64,000 nt of DNA from Dactylosporangium vinaceum (GTDB lineage: Bacteria; Actinomycetota; Actinomycetes; Mycobacteriales; Micromonosporaceae): contig NZ_CP061913.1 in the NCBI RefSeq assembly GCF_019904175.1, positions 1,612,001 through 1,676,000 on the forward strand. Reading direction: 5' to 3'. Below the pieces are notes generated by a model. It was not told where the DNA came from. It saw only the letters and a program-made list of their open reading frames with translations, and did no database searches. The position numbers were made by a program, and so were the translations under genes. Below, one piece after another: positions 15,675 to 24,495 of the stretch; position 1 is the first letter of the stretch, and each line of letters opens with the position of its first letter.

Positions 15675-16984
15675 CCGCCCACCGCCGCGGCCGTCGCTGA
15701 AGCCAGCGCAGGAATGTCGTGCGTCGACAGCGAAGAAATGGTGATACGAATTGCCGGTGGTGTCGCCAGGCGATACAGCGCGCCCGGCGCCACCGCATAT
15801 CCGGCCTCCCGCAGCCGCGCCACCGCCACCGTTTCGTCAGGCACGGCGACCCACACATTGAGCCCGGTGCGCCCGGTGACCGAAAGCCCGGCACTGCGCA
15901 AGGCAAGAACAAGGGCCGAGCGCCTTCTCTCGTACTGCGCTGAAGCCGCCGACACCGCCGAGGCGACACGAGGATCGGCCCACATATCGGCGACGAGACG
16001 CTGGAGGACGAGCGACACCCAGCCCGTGCCGAGTCGCTGCCGGCCGGTGAGCCGCCCGATGCTCGTCGCGTCACCGGCGACGACAGCCAACCGGAGATCC
16101 GGTCCATAGGGCTTGCTGACCGAGCGGACGAAGCCCCACGCGCGTGTGGTACCCCCCAGATGGAAAAGCGGTTGCACCGACAACTCGGCGGCGTGGTCAT
16201 CCTCGATGACCAGGACGTCGGCCTGGGCCTCGAGCACGGCCCGCAATTCCGACGCGCGATCGGCGGTCACGCTCGCGCCTGTCGGATTCTGCGCGCGGCT
16301 CGTGAGCACAAACGCCCGCGCGCCGGCCCGCAATGCGTCGGCCAGCCGCTGCGGATCGGGGCCGGATTCGTCGACGGGCACCGGAACGGGCCGCAATCCC
16401 AGCGCCGCCACGAGATCGAGCAGATTGGCCCATCCGGGGTCCTCGACCGCGACCCGATCACCGGGCAGCATGTGCGCATTGAGGAGCCGCTCGATTCCGT
16501 CGAGCGCACCCCCGGTCACCGCCAGTTCGGAAGCGTCGACACCATCCCGCTGCAATGCCGCCCGCGCGGCGTCGAACAATGGCGGAAAGCCGGCCGCTGC
16601 CGCATATCCGGTGGGCACCGAAGTCGCGGCGATCCGAGCCAGCCCGGGCCCGACATCCGGCAGCAGCCGCGGATCCGGCCCGCCCGTGGCCAGGTCGAGC
16701 ACCCCATCCGGCACCTCGAGCCGAAACTGCCCGCGCGCCGGCGCCACCGCCGGCCGCGGCCGCACCCGAGTGCCCTGCCGCCCGGCCGACTCGGCGATTC
16801 CACGCTGCCGCAGCGCCTGGTACGCCGCCGCGACCGTCGCCGGGCTGACCCCCAACTGCGTAGCGGCCGTCCGGATCGGCGGCAGCGCGGCGCCCGCCGG
16901 CAGCGCCCCGGAGCGCACACCCGCCTCGACGACGGCCGAAATCTCATTCGCCGTCCGCCCCGCCAGCGCAAAGCCCGAATTCAC
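15650..16984 (-). CDS. MocR/PdxR-type regulator (GntR HTH fused to aminotransferase-like domain)
   Basis: 444 residues. The N-terminal winged helix (PPIRTAATQLGVSPATVAAAYQAL) is a GntR HTH. From about residue 90 a fold-type I PLP aminotransferase domain follows, with ALDGIERLL, TSRAQNPTGASVT, IEDDHAAEL and SVSKPYGPDLR, the last holding the PLP Lys. MocR proteins use PLP as sensor or cofactor and usually control adjacent divergent genes. Here the divergent neighbour is a membrane coiled-coil gene, 81 bp away, whose function does not hint at PLP metabolism. Confidence 0.9.
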   Translation of the reverse strand: MNSGFALAGRTANEISAVVEAGVRSGALPAGAALPPIRTAATQLGVSPATVAAAYQALRQRGIAESAGRQGTRVRPRPAVAPARGQFRLEVPDGVLDLATGGPDPRLLPDVGPGLARIAATSVPTGYAAAAGFPPLFDAARAALQRDGVDASELAVTGGALDGIERLLNAHMLPGDRVAVEDPGWANLLDLVAALGLRPVPVPVDESGPDPQRLADALRAGARAFVLTSRAQNPTGASVTADRASELRAVLEAQADVLVIEDDHAAELSVQPLFHLGGTTRAWGFVRSVSKPYGPDLRLAVVAGDATSIGRLTGRQRLGTGWVSLVLQRLVADMWADPRVASAVSAASAQYERRRSALVLALRSAGLSVTGRTGLNVWVAVPDETVAVARLREAGYAVAPGALYRLATPPAIRITISSLSTHDIPALASATAAAVGGHSLISGV

Positions 16985-17065
16985 CCTACGACCCTAAGCG
17001 ACACTCAGACGAGATGAGTACAAGCGCGGATGCCCGGGTGGCGCCCGTACAGGACCCTGTATGAC

Positions 17066-17797
17066 ATGCGTGGGACCAAATGGTGGTCGGTCGTGGTCGT
17101 CGGCGCCGCGATGGTGTTGTTGTTCGCCTGGCTGGGCAAGCTGGCCGGCGTCTCCATGGAACTGCTCTGGACGGTGGCCGCCGCATTCGGCGCCCTGACG
17201 TGGACCGTGATTCTCGTGTCCGGCCCCTGGAACCTGTACTTCGGCGCCCGGCAGGTCGTCGCCGACATCGCGATCTCCCGCGAGCGCGGCATCGCCGTGA
17301 AGGAAGGCCACGAGTCCGAGGCCCGCCGCATCGCCGCACGAATGCTGCTCTTCGCCATCGGCGGCCACATCACCACAGCGACCATCGCCGCCGTAGCCGG
17401 CGCGGTGACCGGGCGGGTAGTCGGCTACTACGTGGCCGGCTTCTACCTCCTGACCATCCTGCTCCGCCCGGCCGCCGCATACTTCGCCCGCCTACGCCAC
17501 CGCATAGCAGCCATGACCCGCGAGGTAACCCACCCCCGCGAGGACGTAGTCACCCTGCGCCAGGCCGTCAAACAACTCCAGGACCAGGTAACCGCCCTGC
17601 AACAACAGGCCCAAGAAGCCCACACAACCGCCGACACCGACCGCACCGCCGCCCGCCAACGCGACGACGCCCTACGAACCTCAATCGACCGCATGATCCG
17701 CCGAATCGACGAAGCAGTCGACGGCATCAGCGACCACCAGGATCTGATCAAAGGTCTACGAGCACTGACCCGAATGCTGAAAACCGACCCCGACTAA
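17066..17797 (+). CDS. Membrane protein with C-terminal coiled coil, unknown function
   Basis: 243 residues from the ATG at 17066. An upstream ATG at 17030 is possible and would add 12 residues. Two N-terminal membrane helices (about 10-60), a short soluble loop, and two more (about 100-145) precede a long Gln/Asp/Arg-rich helical tail (QAVKQLQDQVTALQQQAQEA...), a coiled coil. No family recognised. In the last ~300 bp third codon positions use A and C far more than the neighbours do, an oddity just ahead of the island. Confidence 0.7.
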   Translation: MRGTKWWSVVVVGAAMVLLFAWLGKLAGVSMELLWTVAAAFGALTWTVILVSGPWNLYFGARQVVADIAISRERGIAVKEGHESEARRIAARMLLFAIGGHITTATIAAVAGAVTGRVVGYYVAGFYLLTILLRPAAAYFARLRHRIAAMTREVTHPREDVVTLRQAVKQLQDQVTALQQQAQEAHTTADTDRTAARQRDDALRTSIDRMIRRIDEAVDGISDHQDLIKGLRALTRMLKTDPD

Positions 17798-18076
17798 CAC
17801 CAAACCCGCACCACTGGAGCCACGCTTCTGGTACTCACGGCGTTTCCGAGCGGGTACGGCGATGTTTGGGCGCGGCATATTCCACCGACCAACGGCGAAG
17901 GAGTTAAGTGTGCAGGAGGCCGCAAAGTCGTCCTGCTCGTCTGCGCGGTTATCGCGGCGACCGCACTCATTTGCTGCGCAGACTCGGCCGCGTACCGGTT
18001 GATGTTCCAAGACGGTCCGTTCGCGCGAGGCCCTCGTCCTGCAAACAACAAGCCCTGGGCCGCATCACTGCCGGTT
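17798..18076. other. Gene-free stretch before the island
   Basis: No confident gene. One forward frame (about 17890-18105) reads a hydrophobic segment (VVLLVCAVIAATALICC) but lacks a start codon. It may be a remnant disrupted when the island inserted. Confidence 0.35.
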
Positions 18077-18140
18077 CAAGGCTTCGTTTTGGCTGGTCAG
18101 AGATGATGCTTCCGGGCCGGATTCGAACCTGCGCCCCCGT
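18077..18140. repeat. Left attachment-like direct repeat (partial tRNA 3' end)
   Basis: On the minus strand this encodes a T-arm (GCAGGTTCGAATCC) and acceptor-like end without D-arm or anticodon arm. Upstream on the plus strand is CAAGGCTTCGTTTTGGCTGG, matching the region next to the real tRNA (20671-20690) with one shifted base. The spacer between the two blocks differs in length from the right copy, so the repeat is imperfect overall. Confidence 0.6.
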
Positions 18141-18389
18141 CTCGACGGCGCGGAGCCCTACGCGGGCAATGAGTGGACCGACAGCCGAGAACCGCGATCG
18201 CCGCCGGCTCACGCAGCGCGAGATCGGCGAAAGCCGTCCCGTGCCGTGCCGTGCCTCCGGAGCTGACAGCAAATAATCCATGCCCATATCCGCGAGTTCA
18301 GCGTCGGACCTGAAGGTCGTATCTTCACCGGGGAGTGCAACGGCAACGAGATGCCAAAGCCTACGATCGTGCGCGTGTAGAAGCGTGCT

Positions 18390-18615
18390 CGCATAAACAT
18401 CTTTGCACAGGACGTTGTCTCGTCGGCGCTGGCGGAGCGACCTTACGACTTGCGCCATGCGGCTGTCTCAACCTGGCTCAACGGTGGAGTACCAGCGACG
18501 CAGGCAGCCGAGTGGGCGGGGGCAATCCGTCGAGGTTCTGCGGATCTATGCCAAGTGCCTCGACGGCGGGGCAGCGCAGCTGCGTCAACGGATCGAGATG
18601 GCACTCGGTGGATAA
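18390..18615 (+). pseudogene. Frameshifted C-terminal fragment of a tyrosine recombinase (integrase)
   Basis: The frame from about 18390 reads ...RPYDLRHAAVSTWLNGGVP followed by ATQAAEWAG, the end of a phage-type integrase with the second catalytic Arg (LRH). After ~18520 the sequence continues only in another frame as QSVEVLRIYAKCLDG to a TAA at 18613, containing the nucleophile Tyr. A one-base insertion separates them, and the expected AGHS His reads as Gln. The N-terminal two-thirds of the enzyme is missing. It cannot encode an active recombinase. Confidence 0.85.
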
Positions 18616-18649
18616 TATCGGGCCACTATGGTTGAGTCGAAATAGAGTT

Positions 18650-19630
18650 TCATTTTCTGGCAGTGTTACTAGGCGCTGATGTCCCGTTGGTCGCGGGTGG
18701 AGCATCGATAACCGGAGTAAACGAAAAGCTCGCCACAGATTCTTCGTCGAGTGTGCCGTCGGTGAGCAGAAGGGATAGAAGCTTGCCGCGGATCTGTTCA
18801 TCGGCAAGATTGGCAGGACGGGGAAGGGAGAGGCTATCCCATACTTTTAAATGATGAAGATCGAACATCACTGCGAGAGATATACAAAAACGACGAGCGC
18901 CGGCGACTGCGGACTTATACGATAGCCACGCAAATATGTAGCATGCCACGGGAACGAAGAGCCAGTAATCGTAGCTTATTAGGAGGCCAATGGTAATGGG
19001 GACCGCGGCAAGTCCAAGGGCTGCCATGCGCAGAGACGCATCCATCTGGTTGCGAAGATCCGCCACCTGGGATCGGTCGGCCTCTGGTAGAACCCGAACA
19101 AGTCGTGCCCAGACGGCTTTGGTGTTCATCCCGTAACGCTGGCCCGCGCGGTCTTCGCCAGATCTCATTGTGTTGCCAAATGCGGTGGGGAGTACTAACC
19201 GTGGGTCTCCTGGAATCCATCGGATTTGCTCGTATGCTGCTTCAATCGTCGGTGCTGGGACGCCTTTGCGCAACCCATGAATGAGCAGCCACTCGAAGTG
19301 TTGGCGCCGCAGCCGCTCGTTGTGTATTGCGGCCTCACGAATGCCATCCATGAATGGAAGACTAAGCCAGTAACCTTCAATCATTTGAACCATTGCGTAG
19401 TTCAGTGGATAGGTGGCTATTGAGAAAGCTCCAATACTTGCTATCACTAATGCCATGCCGCTTAGAGATAGGCCGCCGATGTTAGCCTCAAGAATGTGTA
19501 GAGAGGGTCGCTGACCCGGTGCTCCGGCCGCAATGGGTAAGCCTACAATCCCGGCGAAGATCAAATTTGGTACGAGTGTAACTATAATTATCCTTGTGCC
19601 GATGCGAATTGATAAAAGGTCAGTAGGCAT
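18650..19630 (-). CDS. Island membrane protein, unknown function
   Basis: 326 residues from the ATG at 19630, which lies just after the preceding small gene's stop. A start at 19684 would overlap that gene. There are two hydrophobic segments near the N-terminus, a ~110-residue soluble domain (LRRQHFEWLLIHGLRKGVP, RWIPGDPRLVLPTAFGN), two central membrane helices (about 205-250) and a soluble tail. Base composition is lower GC than the core genome. No family recognised. It is likely co-transcribed with the zinc-ribbon gene upstream. Confidence 0.65.
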   Translation of the reverse strand: MPTDLLSIRIGTRIIIVTLVPNLIFAGIVGLPIAAGAPGQRPSLHILEANIGGLSLSGMALVIASIGAFSIATYPLNYAMVQMIEGYWLSLPFMDGIREAAIHNERLRRQHFEWLLIHGLRKGVPAPTIEAAYEQIRWIPGDPRLVLPTAFGNTMRSGEDRAGQRYGMNTKAVWARLVRVLPEADRSQVADLRNQMDASLRMAALGLAAVPITIGLLISYDYWLFVPVACYIFAWLSYKSAVAGARRFCISLAVMFDLHHLKVWDSLSLPRPANLADEQIRGKLLSLLLTDGTLDEESVASFSFTPVIDAPPATNGTSAPSNTARK

Positions 19631-19640
19631 AAATTTTCCG

Positions 19641-19913
19641 CTACGGGATGAAGACGTCGATGTCGGGCGAGTTGTTCGGATCAATTAAATCTGCGAGTGC
19701 CATTGGCGTTGGCGTGTGGCCGGTACGACAAGAAAGCTTGCCGCTAGAGGCCCATGCGTGGCGATGACAGCGAGGGCAGGTGAAGGAGTTCCAAGGCACA
19801 CCGTCGCCATTGGATGTACTGGGATCATCGTCCCAGATCCGTACGGTCATCCCAAGGGCAATGATCAAAAGAAAGAGTTGCAACTGAGGCCGCTGAAACC
19901 GGCGCAGCGCCAT
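19641..19913 (-). CDS. Small membrane-anchored zinc-ribbon-like protein
   Basis: 90 residues. An N-terminal hydrophobic helix (LFLLIIALGMTVRIW) is followed by CPRCHRHAW...LSCRTGH, a possible zinc site made of two Cys, a Cys and nearby His residues. It ends 11 bp before the next gene on the same strand. Lower GC, island-encoded, no recognised family. Confidence 0.55.
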   Translation of the reverse strand: MALRRFQRPQLQLFLLIIALGMTVRIWDDDPSTSNGDGVPWNSFTCPRCHRHAWASSGKLSCRTGHTPTPMALADLIDPNNSPDIDVFIP

Positions 19914-20048
19914 GGCGAATCCCTCCGCTGGGTACCGTCATGGTAGGCGCGACGTCGCCGGAATGTAATCGGATGACCCGGTCGTGTTGTCGATACTGAC
20001 GCGTGTCGCTACGTGGTCCCCGCGAGGCCGCCGTGCAGGATGAGACTC

Positions 20049-20567
20049 ATGCCACTCGACGACGGCAGCCAATCCCCGCGAGGTCGCCTCTCTCCCTGGT
20101 TGATCGGGTTCCTCGTGGTGGGCTCTCTGGTCGCCATGGCGGTCGTCTACCCCGACACGCGACTGGTGTTAGGGGTTTGGGTCCTGACTGTCATCTCGGT
20201 ATTGCTTATGGTGCGTCGCCGACCGGGCGGGCAAACCCGTCGGCCGCTCGCCGTTGAGGCTTCCACCATGGCCGAAAGCCCGCCGACGGGAGCTAATACT
20301 GCGATGGTGGCGCCGTCGAGCGGTGTGGTCGGCGGAAGGCTGCCCGACGTGATGACACTTGAAGAAGTCGCTGAGTTGCTTCGCGTGGACCCGGATCAAG
20401 TGACCAAAGCGATCGAGGATGGGCTGCTTCCCGGTAACCGTATTGGTGAACACTGGCGTGTGAGAAGCGAGTCGCTGTTGGCCTGGCTTGATGGGCCATA
20501 CAGGTCTGCCGCAGTTGGCACTGCCAGGACGGCGCGGCGTGGTGCGACAACGCGGGCGCGTACCTGA
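20049..20567 (+). CDS. Membrane-anchored excisionase-like HTH protein
   Basis: 172 residues. Two adjacent hydrophobic helices occupy about 14-55 (LIGFLVVGSLVAMAVVY, VLGVWVLTVISVLLMV). After a linker, a MerR/excisionase-type domain spans about 100-150 (MTLEEVAELLRVDPDQVTKAIEDG, then GEHWRVRSESLLAWL). ATG at 20049 is chosen for AGGA 8 bp upstream. Alternatives lie at 20040 and 20013. Excisionases are normally soluble, so membrane attachment is unusual. It sits next to the tRNA end of the island, where xis genes often lie. Confidence 0.7.
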   Translation: MPLDDGSQSPRGRLSPWLIGFLVVGSLVAMAVVYPDTRLVLGVWVLTVISVLLMVRRRPGGQTRRPLAVEASTMAESPPTGANTAMVAPSSGVVGGRLPDVMTLEEVAELLRVDPDQVTKAIEDGLLPGNRIGEHWRVRSESLLAWLDGPYRSAAVGTARTARRGATTRART

Positions 20568-20644
20568 CCCCAACATGGGACCAGGTGGGGAACGGATAGC
20601 CGATCAAGGCCATTGGGGGCGGGCGACGGCCAGACGCTACAAAG

Positions 20645-20679
20645 AAGCCCCTGACCGCGTTCACGCTGGTCAAGGGCTT
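20645..20679 (-). terminator. Terminator hairpin downstream of tRNA-Arg
   Basis: On the minus strand, immediately after the tRNA, ACGC and AAGCCCTTGACC pair with GGTCAGGGGCTT, forming a ~16-bp stem with one mismatch or wobble and one bulge. It is followed by a short T-rich run (CTTTGT). Confidence 0.65.
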
Positions 20680-20690
20680 GTTTTGGCTGG

Positions 20691-20762
20691 TGCCCCCGGC
20701 AGGATTCGAACCTGCGCCCCCGCCTCCGGAGGGCGGTGCTCTATCCCCTGAGCTACGGGGGC
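20691..20762 (-). tRNA. tRNA-Arg (anticodon CCG)
   Basis: The minus strand folds as a complete cloverleaf. Acceptor GCCCCCG pairs with CGGGGGC. The D-arm is GCTC...GAGC. The anticodon stem CCGCC/GGCGG carries loop CTCCGGA with anticodon CCG. The T-arm is GCAGG-TTCGAAT-CCTGC, and the discriminator is A. CCA is not encoded. It reads the CGG arginine codon and is the integration target of the adjacent island. The gene is intact. Confidence 0.95.
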
Positions 20763-20902
20763 CTCTCGTACGGCCACGCAAAGACTAGCAGAACCCCCCG
20801 CCGCCCCGCGCACTGGTTCCCCTGTGGCGTCTGTGGCTGCCGAGATGCGCCCATAAGAGGTGCCAGAACCAGGTCAGACCAGGTGCGCGATGGTCAGCAG
20901 AG

Positions 20903-20925
20903 GCCCGGGCGGGAACCGCCCGGGC
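20903..20925 (-). terminator. Terminator hairpin downstream of the DUF305 gene
   Basis: A perfect 10-bp stem GCCCGGGCGG/CCGCCCGGGC with a 3-nt loop lies 103 bp after the stop of the minus-strand DUF305 gene. The intervening 20763-21027 stretch contains no gene. Confidence 0.6.
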
Positions 20926-21027
20926 GAGGCGCAAGGAGGCCGACCCAATTGGGCCTGAGCCCAAGGCGCAGCTCATGAGGGGGTGCGGGTGGAGGCGAAG
21001 CCTCCCCCGCCGCGAGCCTGCGAGCCA

Positions 21028-21651
21028 TTAAATCGGCTTCGCGCCCAGGTCGGTCAGTTTTTCGGTCAGCTGGGAGATGTCGTAGGACTGGGAGACGCGG
21101 ATCTTCTCGGCGGCGTCGCGGACTTCCTGGTCCTCGGCGTCCTTCGCGGCGATCTCGGCCATGTGGATACCGCCCAGGTGGTGGCGGAGCATGAGCTGGC
21201 ACCACAGGATGTCGAAGTCCTTGCCCGTCGACGACTTGAGTCTCTTGAGCTCGTCGGCGGAGGCCATGCCGGGCATGCGGCCGTCGGACTGCAGGGTGTT
21301 CATGCCCGCGGGCATCCAGGCCATGGGGTGGTTGGAGGACGAGGGGGACAGGTGCCACTGCGTCAGCCAGGTCTGCATCTGCCCGATCTGCCACTGCTGG
21401 CTCGCGGCGATGTCGTAGCCCAGGGTGCGGATGTCGTCGGTGGTGCCCAGGCGGTACGCGAACATGCCCATCTCCACCGCCTGTGCGTGGTGGACGCTCA
21501 TGTCGCGGGCGAAGCCGGCGTCGATCGAGTCGTCGCCCGGGCGGTTCAGCGTGGGGATCAGGTAGCCGATCGCCACGCCGGTGACGAGGAGGAGGACGGC
21601 GGCGAGCACGCCCATGGTGAGGCGTGCCCGCCGTGAAAGTTGCGCGAACAC
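21028..21651 (-). CDS. DUF305 family protein, membrane-anchored
   Basis: 207 residues from GTG at 21651, 5 bp after the upstream gene's stop. Longer readings would overlap that gene. One N-terminal membrane helix (about 14-36) precedes a helical, His/Met-rich extracytoplasmic domain: FARDMSVHHAQAVEMG, HPMAWMPAGM and LMLRHHLGGIHMAE. The repeated HHxxA-M pattern is the DUF305 ferritin-like fold, often linked to metals, especially copper. Paired with the DUF3105 gene, a common actinobacterial arrangement. Function unproven. Confidence 0.88.
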   Translation of the reverse strand: MFAQLSRRARLTMGVLAAVLLLVTGVAIGYLIPTLNRPGDDSIDAGFARDMSVHHAQAVEMGMFAYRLGTTDDIRTLGYDIAASQQWQIGQMQTWLTQWHLSPSSSNHPMAWMPAGMNTLQSDGRMPGMASADELKRLKSSTGKDFDILWCQLMLRHHLGGIHMAEIAAKDAEDQEVRDAAEKIRVSQSYDISQLTEKLTDLGAKPI

Positions 21652-21655
21652 GGGG

Positions 21656-22609
21656 CTAGTTGCCCCCGCCCATCTCGGTTGCCGAGCCGTCCTTGCCCAG
21701 GTCTCGCGGCGTGGTACCGGTCTCGGTGATGATGTCGCCGCTGGAGCAGGGGGTGCCGGCCTCGAGGCTGGCGTTCTGGCGCAGCGCCTTGATGAACTCG
21801 TCGATGCGGCTGTCATCGGCGTTGTCGACCTTGAGCTGGAAGCCCCACGCCTGGAGGGAGATGGGCTTGTCCAGCTTCTCGAACGGGCTCATCAGCATGT
21901 AGTCGTTGCCGCGGACCCGCTTGGCCAGCTTCTCCACCTGGTCGGCGGGGAGGCTCGGGTTGTACGTGATCCAGACGGCGCCGTGCTCCATGGAGTGCAG
22001 GGCGTGCTCGCTGGCGATCGGGGCGGTGTAGACGTCGCCCAGGCAGCGCTGCCAGTTGGCGTTGTGGTTGCCGGCGACCGGGGGGTTGACCTTATAGGTC
22101 TGCGGGCCCCACACGTGCTCGCGCTGGCCGACCATCGCCTTGTCGATCTTGTAGTAGTCCTGGATGCCGCTGATCTGGTCCGCGCGGTCGTGCCAGCCCA
22201 GGCCGTTCTCGTAGACCTGGTAGCCCGCGAAGCCCACGATCCCCAGGGCCAGCACGCCGACCGTGGCGAACAGGGCGATCGGGCCCCAGGAGACGCCCTG
22301 CTTGACCTTGACCGGGGCGATCTTCTTGACGGCCGGGCGGGTGGCGGTGGCGGGCCGCTTGCCGGCGGTCGTGGTCTTGCGAGCCGGGGCTGACTTACGG
22401 GGATTCGCCTTGGGCTTCGCGGTCCTGACCGGAGCCTCGGCGGCGTCGTCGTCCTCGACCGAGGAGTCGACGTCCTCGACGGAGGAGTCCTCCAGGAGGT
22501 CGGCGTCCTCCACGGGGTCCTCGTCGCCGCCCTGCTTCGGCTTCGCGCCGGAGACAGCCTTGGTGGACGGCTTACGGTTGCCGCCACTGTGCTGGGTGCT
22601 CATGCTCAT
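21656..22609 (-). CDS. DUF3105 family membrane protein
   Basis: 317 residues from ATG 22609, with GAGG about 7 bp upstream. A TTG at 22624 is the only longer start. A ~115-residue acidic then Lys/Ala/Pro-rich cytoplasmic region precedes one membrane helix (about 113-137). The extracellular DUF3105 domain has VAGNHNANWQRCLGDVY, SEHALHSMEHGAVWITY and a late GTPCSSG. Conserved His and Cys suggest metal or redox chemistry, but no activity is established. It forms a two-gene operon with DUF305 and is divergent from argS. Confidence 0.85.
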   Translation of the reverse strand: MSMSTQHSGGNRKPSTKAVSGAKPKQGGDEDPVEDADLLEDSSVEDVDSSVEDDDAAEAPVRTAKPKANPRKSAPARKTTTAGKRPATATRPAVKKIAPVKVKQGVSWGPIALFATVGVLALGIVGFAGYQVYENGLGWHDRADQISGIQDYYKIDKAMVGQREHVWGPQTYKVNPPVAGNHNANWQRCLGDVYTAPIASEHALHSMEHGAVWITYNPSLPADQVEKLAKRVRGNDYMLMSPFEKLDKPISLQAWGFQLKVDNADDSRIDEFIKALRQNASLEAGTPCSSGDIITETGTTPRDLGKDGSATEMGGGN

Positions 22610-22822
22610 CTCGTCGCCTCGCAACGCTCAGCGTTGTGCTCGCTCATCGGGCCTCGTCTGGTCAACGGTCGGGGGTCGCGGCAGGTACTGCTCCAGCGGG
22701 TCGCAGCCGGAAGCAACTCCCAGGAGGGAGCGGCCCCGAAATGAGACCCCGCCGTCCCGCATTGTGACCAGCACAACGGGCCGCCGCCAAGTACCGGAGT
22801 CTACCCCCGATAGCATTTGTCG

Positions 22823-24484
22823 GTGACTCCCGCTGAACTCGCCGTAGCAGTCCTCGCCGCCGCCCGGGCGGCCATCACTGAGCGTGACCTCGATGTGTCA
22901 GCGCTCCCGGCGACGACCAGCGTGGAACGACCCAGAAACCCGGAGCATGGTGACTATGCGTCCAATATCGCCCTGCAACTGGGCAAGAAGGTCGGCCTGA
23001 ATCCGCGTGATCTGGCCGCCGCGGTCGCGAAAAACTTGCAGGAAACTCCCGGGATCGCGAGCGTGGAGATCGCCGGGCCGGGCTTTCTGAACATCCGGCT
23101 CGCGGCCGGGGCCGTGGGCGAGCTCGCCGGGCTGATCCTGCGGGCCGGCCGGCAGTACGGCCGCAGCGAGACCCTGGCCAAGGAGAAGATCAACCTGGAG
23201 TTCGTCTCGGCGAACCCCACCGGCCCCGTCCACCTCGGCCACACCCGCTGGGCGGCCGTGGGCGACGCGCTGGGCCGCATCCTCTCCGCGGCGGGCGCCG
23301 ACGTGACCCGCGAGCACTACATCAACGACGCCGGCGTGCAGATGAACCGGTTCGGCGAGTCGGTGATGGCCGCCGCGCACAACCAGCCGACCCCGCCGGA
23401 CGGCTATCCCGGCGAGTACGTCCAAGATGTCGCGAAAGCCGTAGTCGCCGCGAATCCCGGCATTCTGGACCGGCCGGAGAGCGAGCAGAAGGACAGGTTC
23501 CTGAGCGAGGGCTACAAGGCCATGCTCAAGGAGATGCAGGACAGCCTCGAGCGCTTCGGCGTCCACTTCGACGTCTGGTTCTCCGAGCAGACCCTGCACG
23601 CGGGTGGCGCCGTCGAGCACGCCCTCGACGAGCTGCGCAAGCAGGGCCACGTCTTCGAGCAGGACGGCGCCGTCTGGCTGCGCACCACCGACTTCGGCGA
23701 CGACAAGGACCGGGTGCTGATCCGCTCCAACGGCGAGAAGACCTACTTCGCCGCCGACGCCGCGTACTACATCAACAAGCGCGAGCGCGGCTTCGAGCGC
23801 TGCATCTACATGCTCGGCGCCGACCACCACGGATACATCGGCCGGCTCAAGGCGATCGCCGCCTGCGCCGGGGACGACCCGCAGCGCAACATCGAGGTGC
23901 TCATCGGCCAGCTGGTAAGCCTCCTGCGCGGCGGCGAGCCGGTGCGGCTCAGCAAGCGGGCCGGCACGCTCATCACCCTCGACGAGCTCCTCGACGCCGT
24001 CGGCGTGGACGCGGCCCGCTACTCCCTCGCCCGCTCCTCCACCGACTCACCCCTGACGCTCGACATCGACGTCATCACCCGGCAGAAGAACGACAACCCG
24101 GTGTTCTACGTGCAGTACGTCGGCGCCCGGATCTCCTCCATCGCGCGGAACGCGGCCGACAAGGGCTTCGAGCGCTCCGAGGCGTACGACGCGGCTCTGC
24201 TGGTACACGAGAAGGAACTGGATCTTCTGAAGGCGCTCGGAGACTTCCCGGGTGTCGTCGCCACCGCGGCGGAACTGCGCGAACCGCACCGTGTCGCCCG
24301 CTACCTGGAGGACCTGGCCGGCGCGTACCACCGGTTCTACGACAACTGCCACGTGCTGCCGAAGCTCGGCGACGAGGAGTTCACGGAGACGCACCGGGCC
24401 CGGCTGTGGCTCAACGACGCCACCCGGCAGGTCATCGTCAACGGCCTGGACCTGCTCGGCGTCTCGGCGCCCGAGTCGATGTAA
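22823..24484 (+). CDS. argS: Arginyl-tRNA synthetase
   Basis: 553 residues, class I synthetase. HIGH-like motif HLGHTRW near residue 136 with the family-specific [10 protein letters not shown] context. The KMSKS equivalent is LSKRAGT near 378. The N-terminal Add-1 domain ([20 protein letters not shown]) and the C-terminal DALR anticodon-binding domain are present. GTG 22823 gives the usual VTPAELA start, and TTG 22817 is an alternative. It leads the run argS-lysA-hom-thrC with short gaps, the conserved order for arginine/lysine-regulated operons in actinobacteria. Confidence 0.97.
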   Translation: MTPAELAVAVLAAARAAITERDLDVSALPATTSVERPRNPEHGDYASNIALQLGKKVGLNPRDLAAAVAKNLQETPGIASVEIAGPGFLNIRLAAGAVGELAGLILRAGRQYGRSETLAKEKINLEFVSANPTGPVHLGHTRWAAVGDALGRILSAAGADVTREHYINDAGVQMNRFGESVMAAAHNQPTPPDGYPGEYVQDVAKAVVAANPGILDRPESEQKDRFLSEGYKAMLKEMQDSLERFGVHFDVWFSEQTLHAGGAVEHALDELRKQGHVFEQDGAVWLRTTDFGDDKDRVLIRSNGEKTYFAADAAYYINKRERGFERCIYMLGADHHGYIGRLKAIAACAGDDPQRNIEVLIGQLVSLLRGGEPVRLSKRAGTLITLDELLDAVGVDAARYSLARSSTDSPLTLDIDVITRQKNDNPVFYVQYVGARISSIARNAADKGFERSEAYDAALLVHEKELDLLKALGDFPGVVATAAELREPHRVARYLEDLAGAYHRFYDNCHVLPKLGDEEFTETHRARLWLNDATRQVIVNGLDLLGVSAPESM

Positions 24485-24495
24485 GGGAAACGATC

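Larger units (their letters stand above)
18077..20762. mobile_element. Degenerate integrative element at a tRNA-Arg gene
   Basis: An intact tRNA-Arg(CCG) lies at the right end. The left end has a partial copy of a tRNA 3' half plus the downstream sequence. Both carry GGATTCGAACCTGCGCCCCC (18119-18138 and 20702-20721) and the adjacent GTTTTGGCTGG. Between them the DNA is visibly less GC-rich (notably 18600-19950) and holds a frameshifted tyrosine-integrase tail, two unknown genes and an excisionase-like HTH gene. This is the classic arrangement of an element integrated at a tRNA 3' end. Loss of most of the integrase suggests it is immobile. Confidence 0.65.

Noticed and set aside
18100..18180. 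Second complete tRNA gene at the left island end
   Set aside because: Only the T-arm and part of the acceptor are readable. No D-arm or anticodon arm can be folded.
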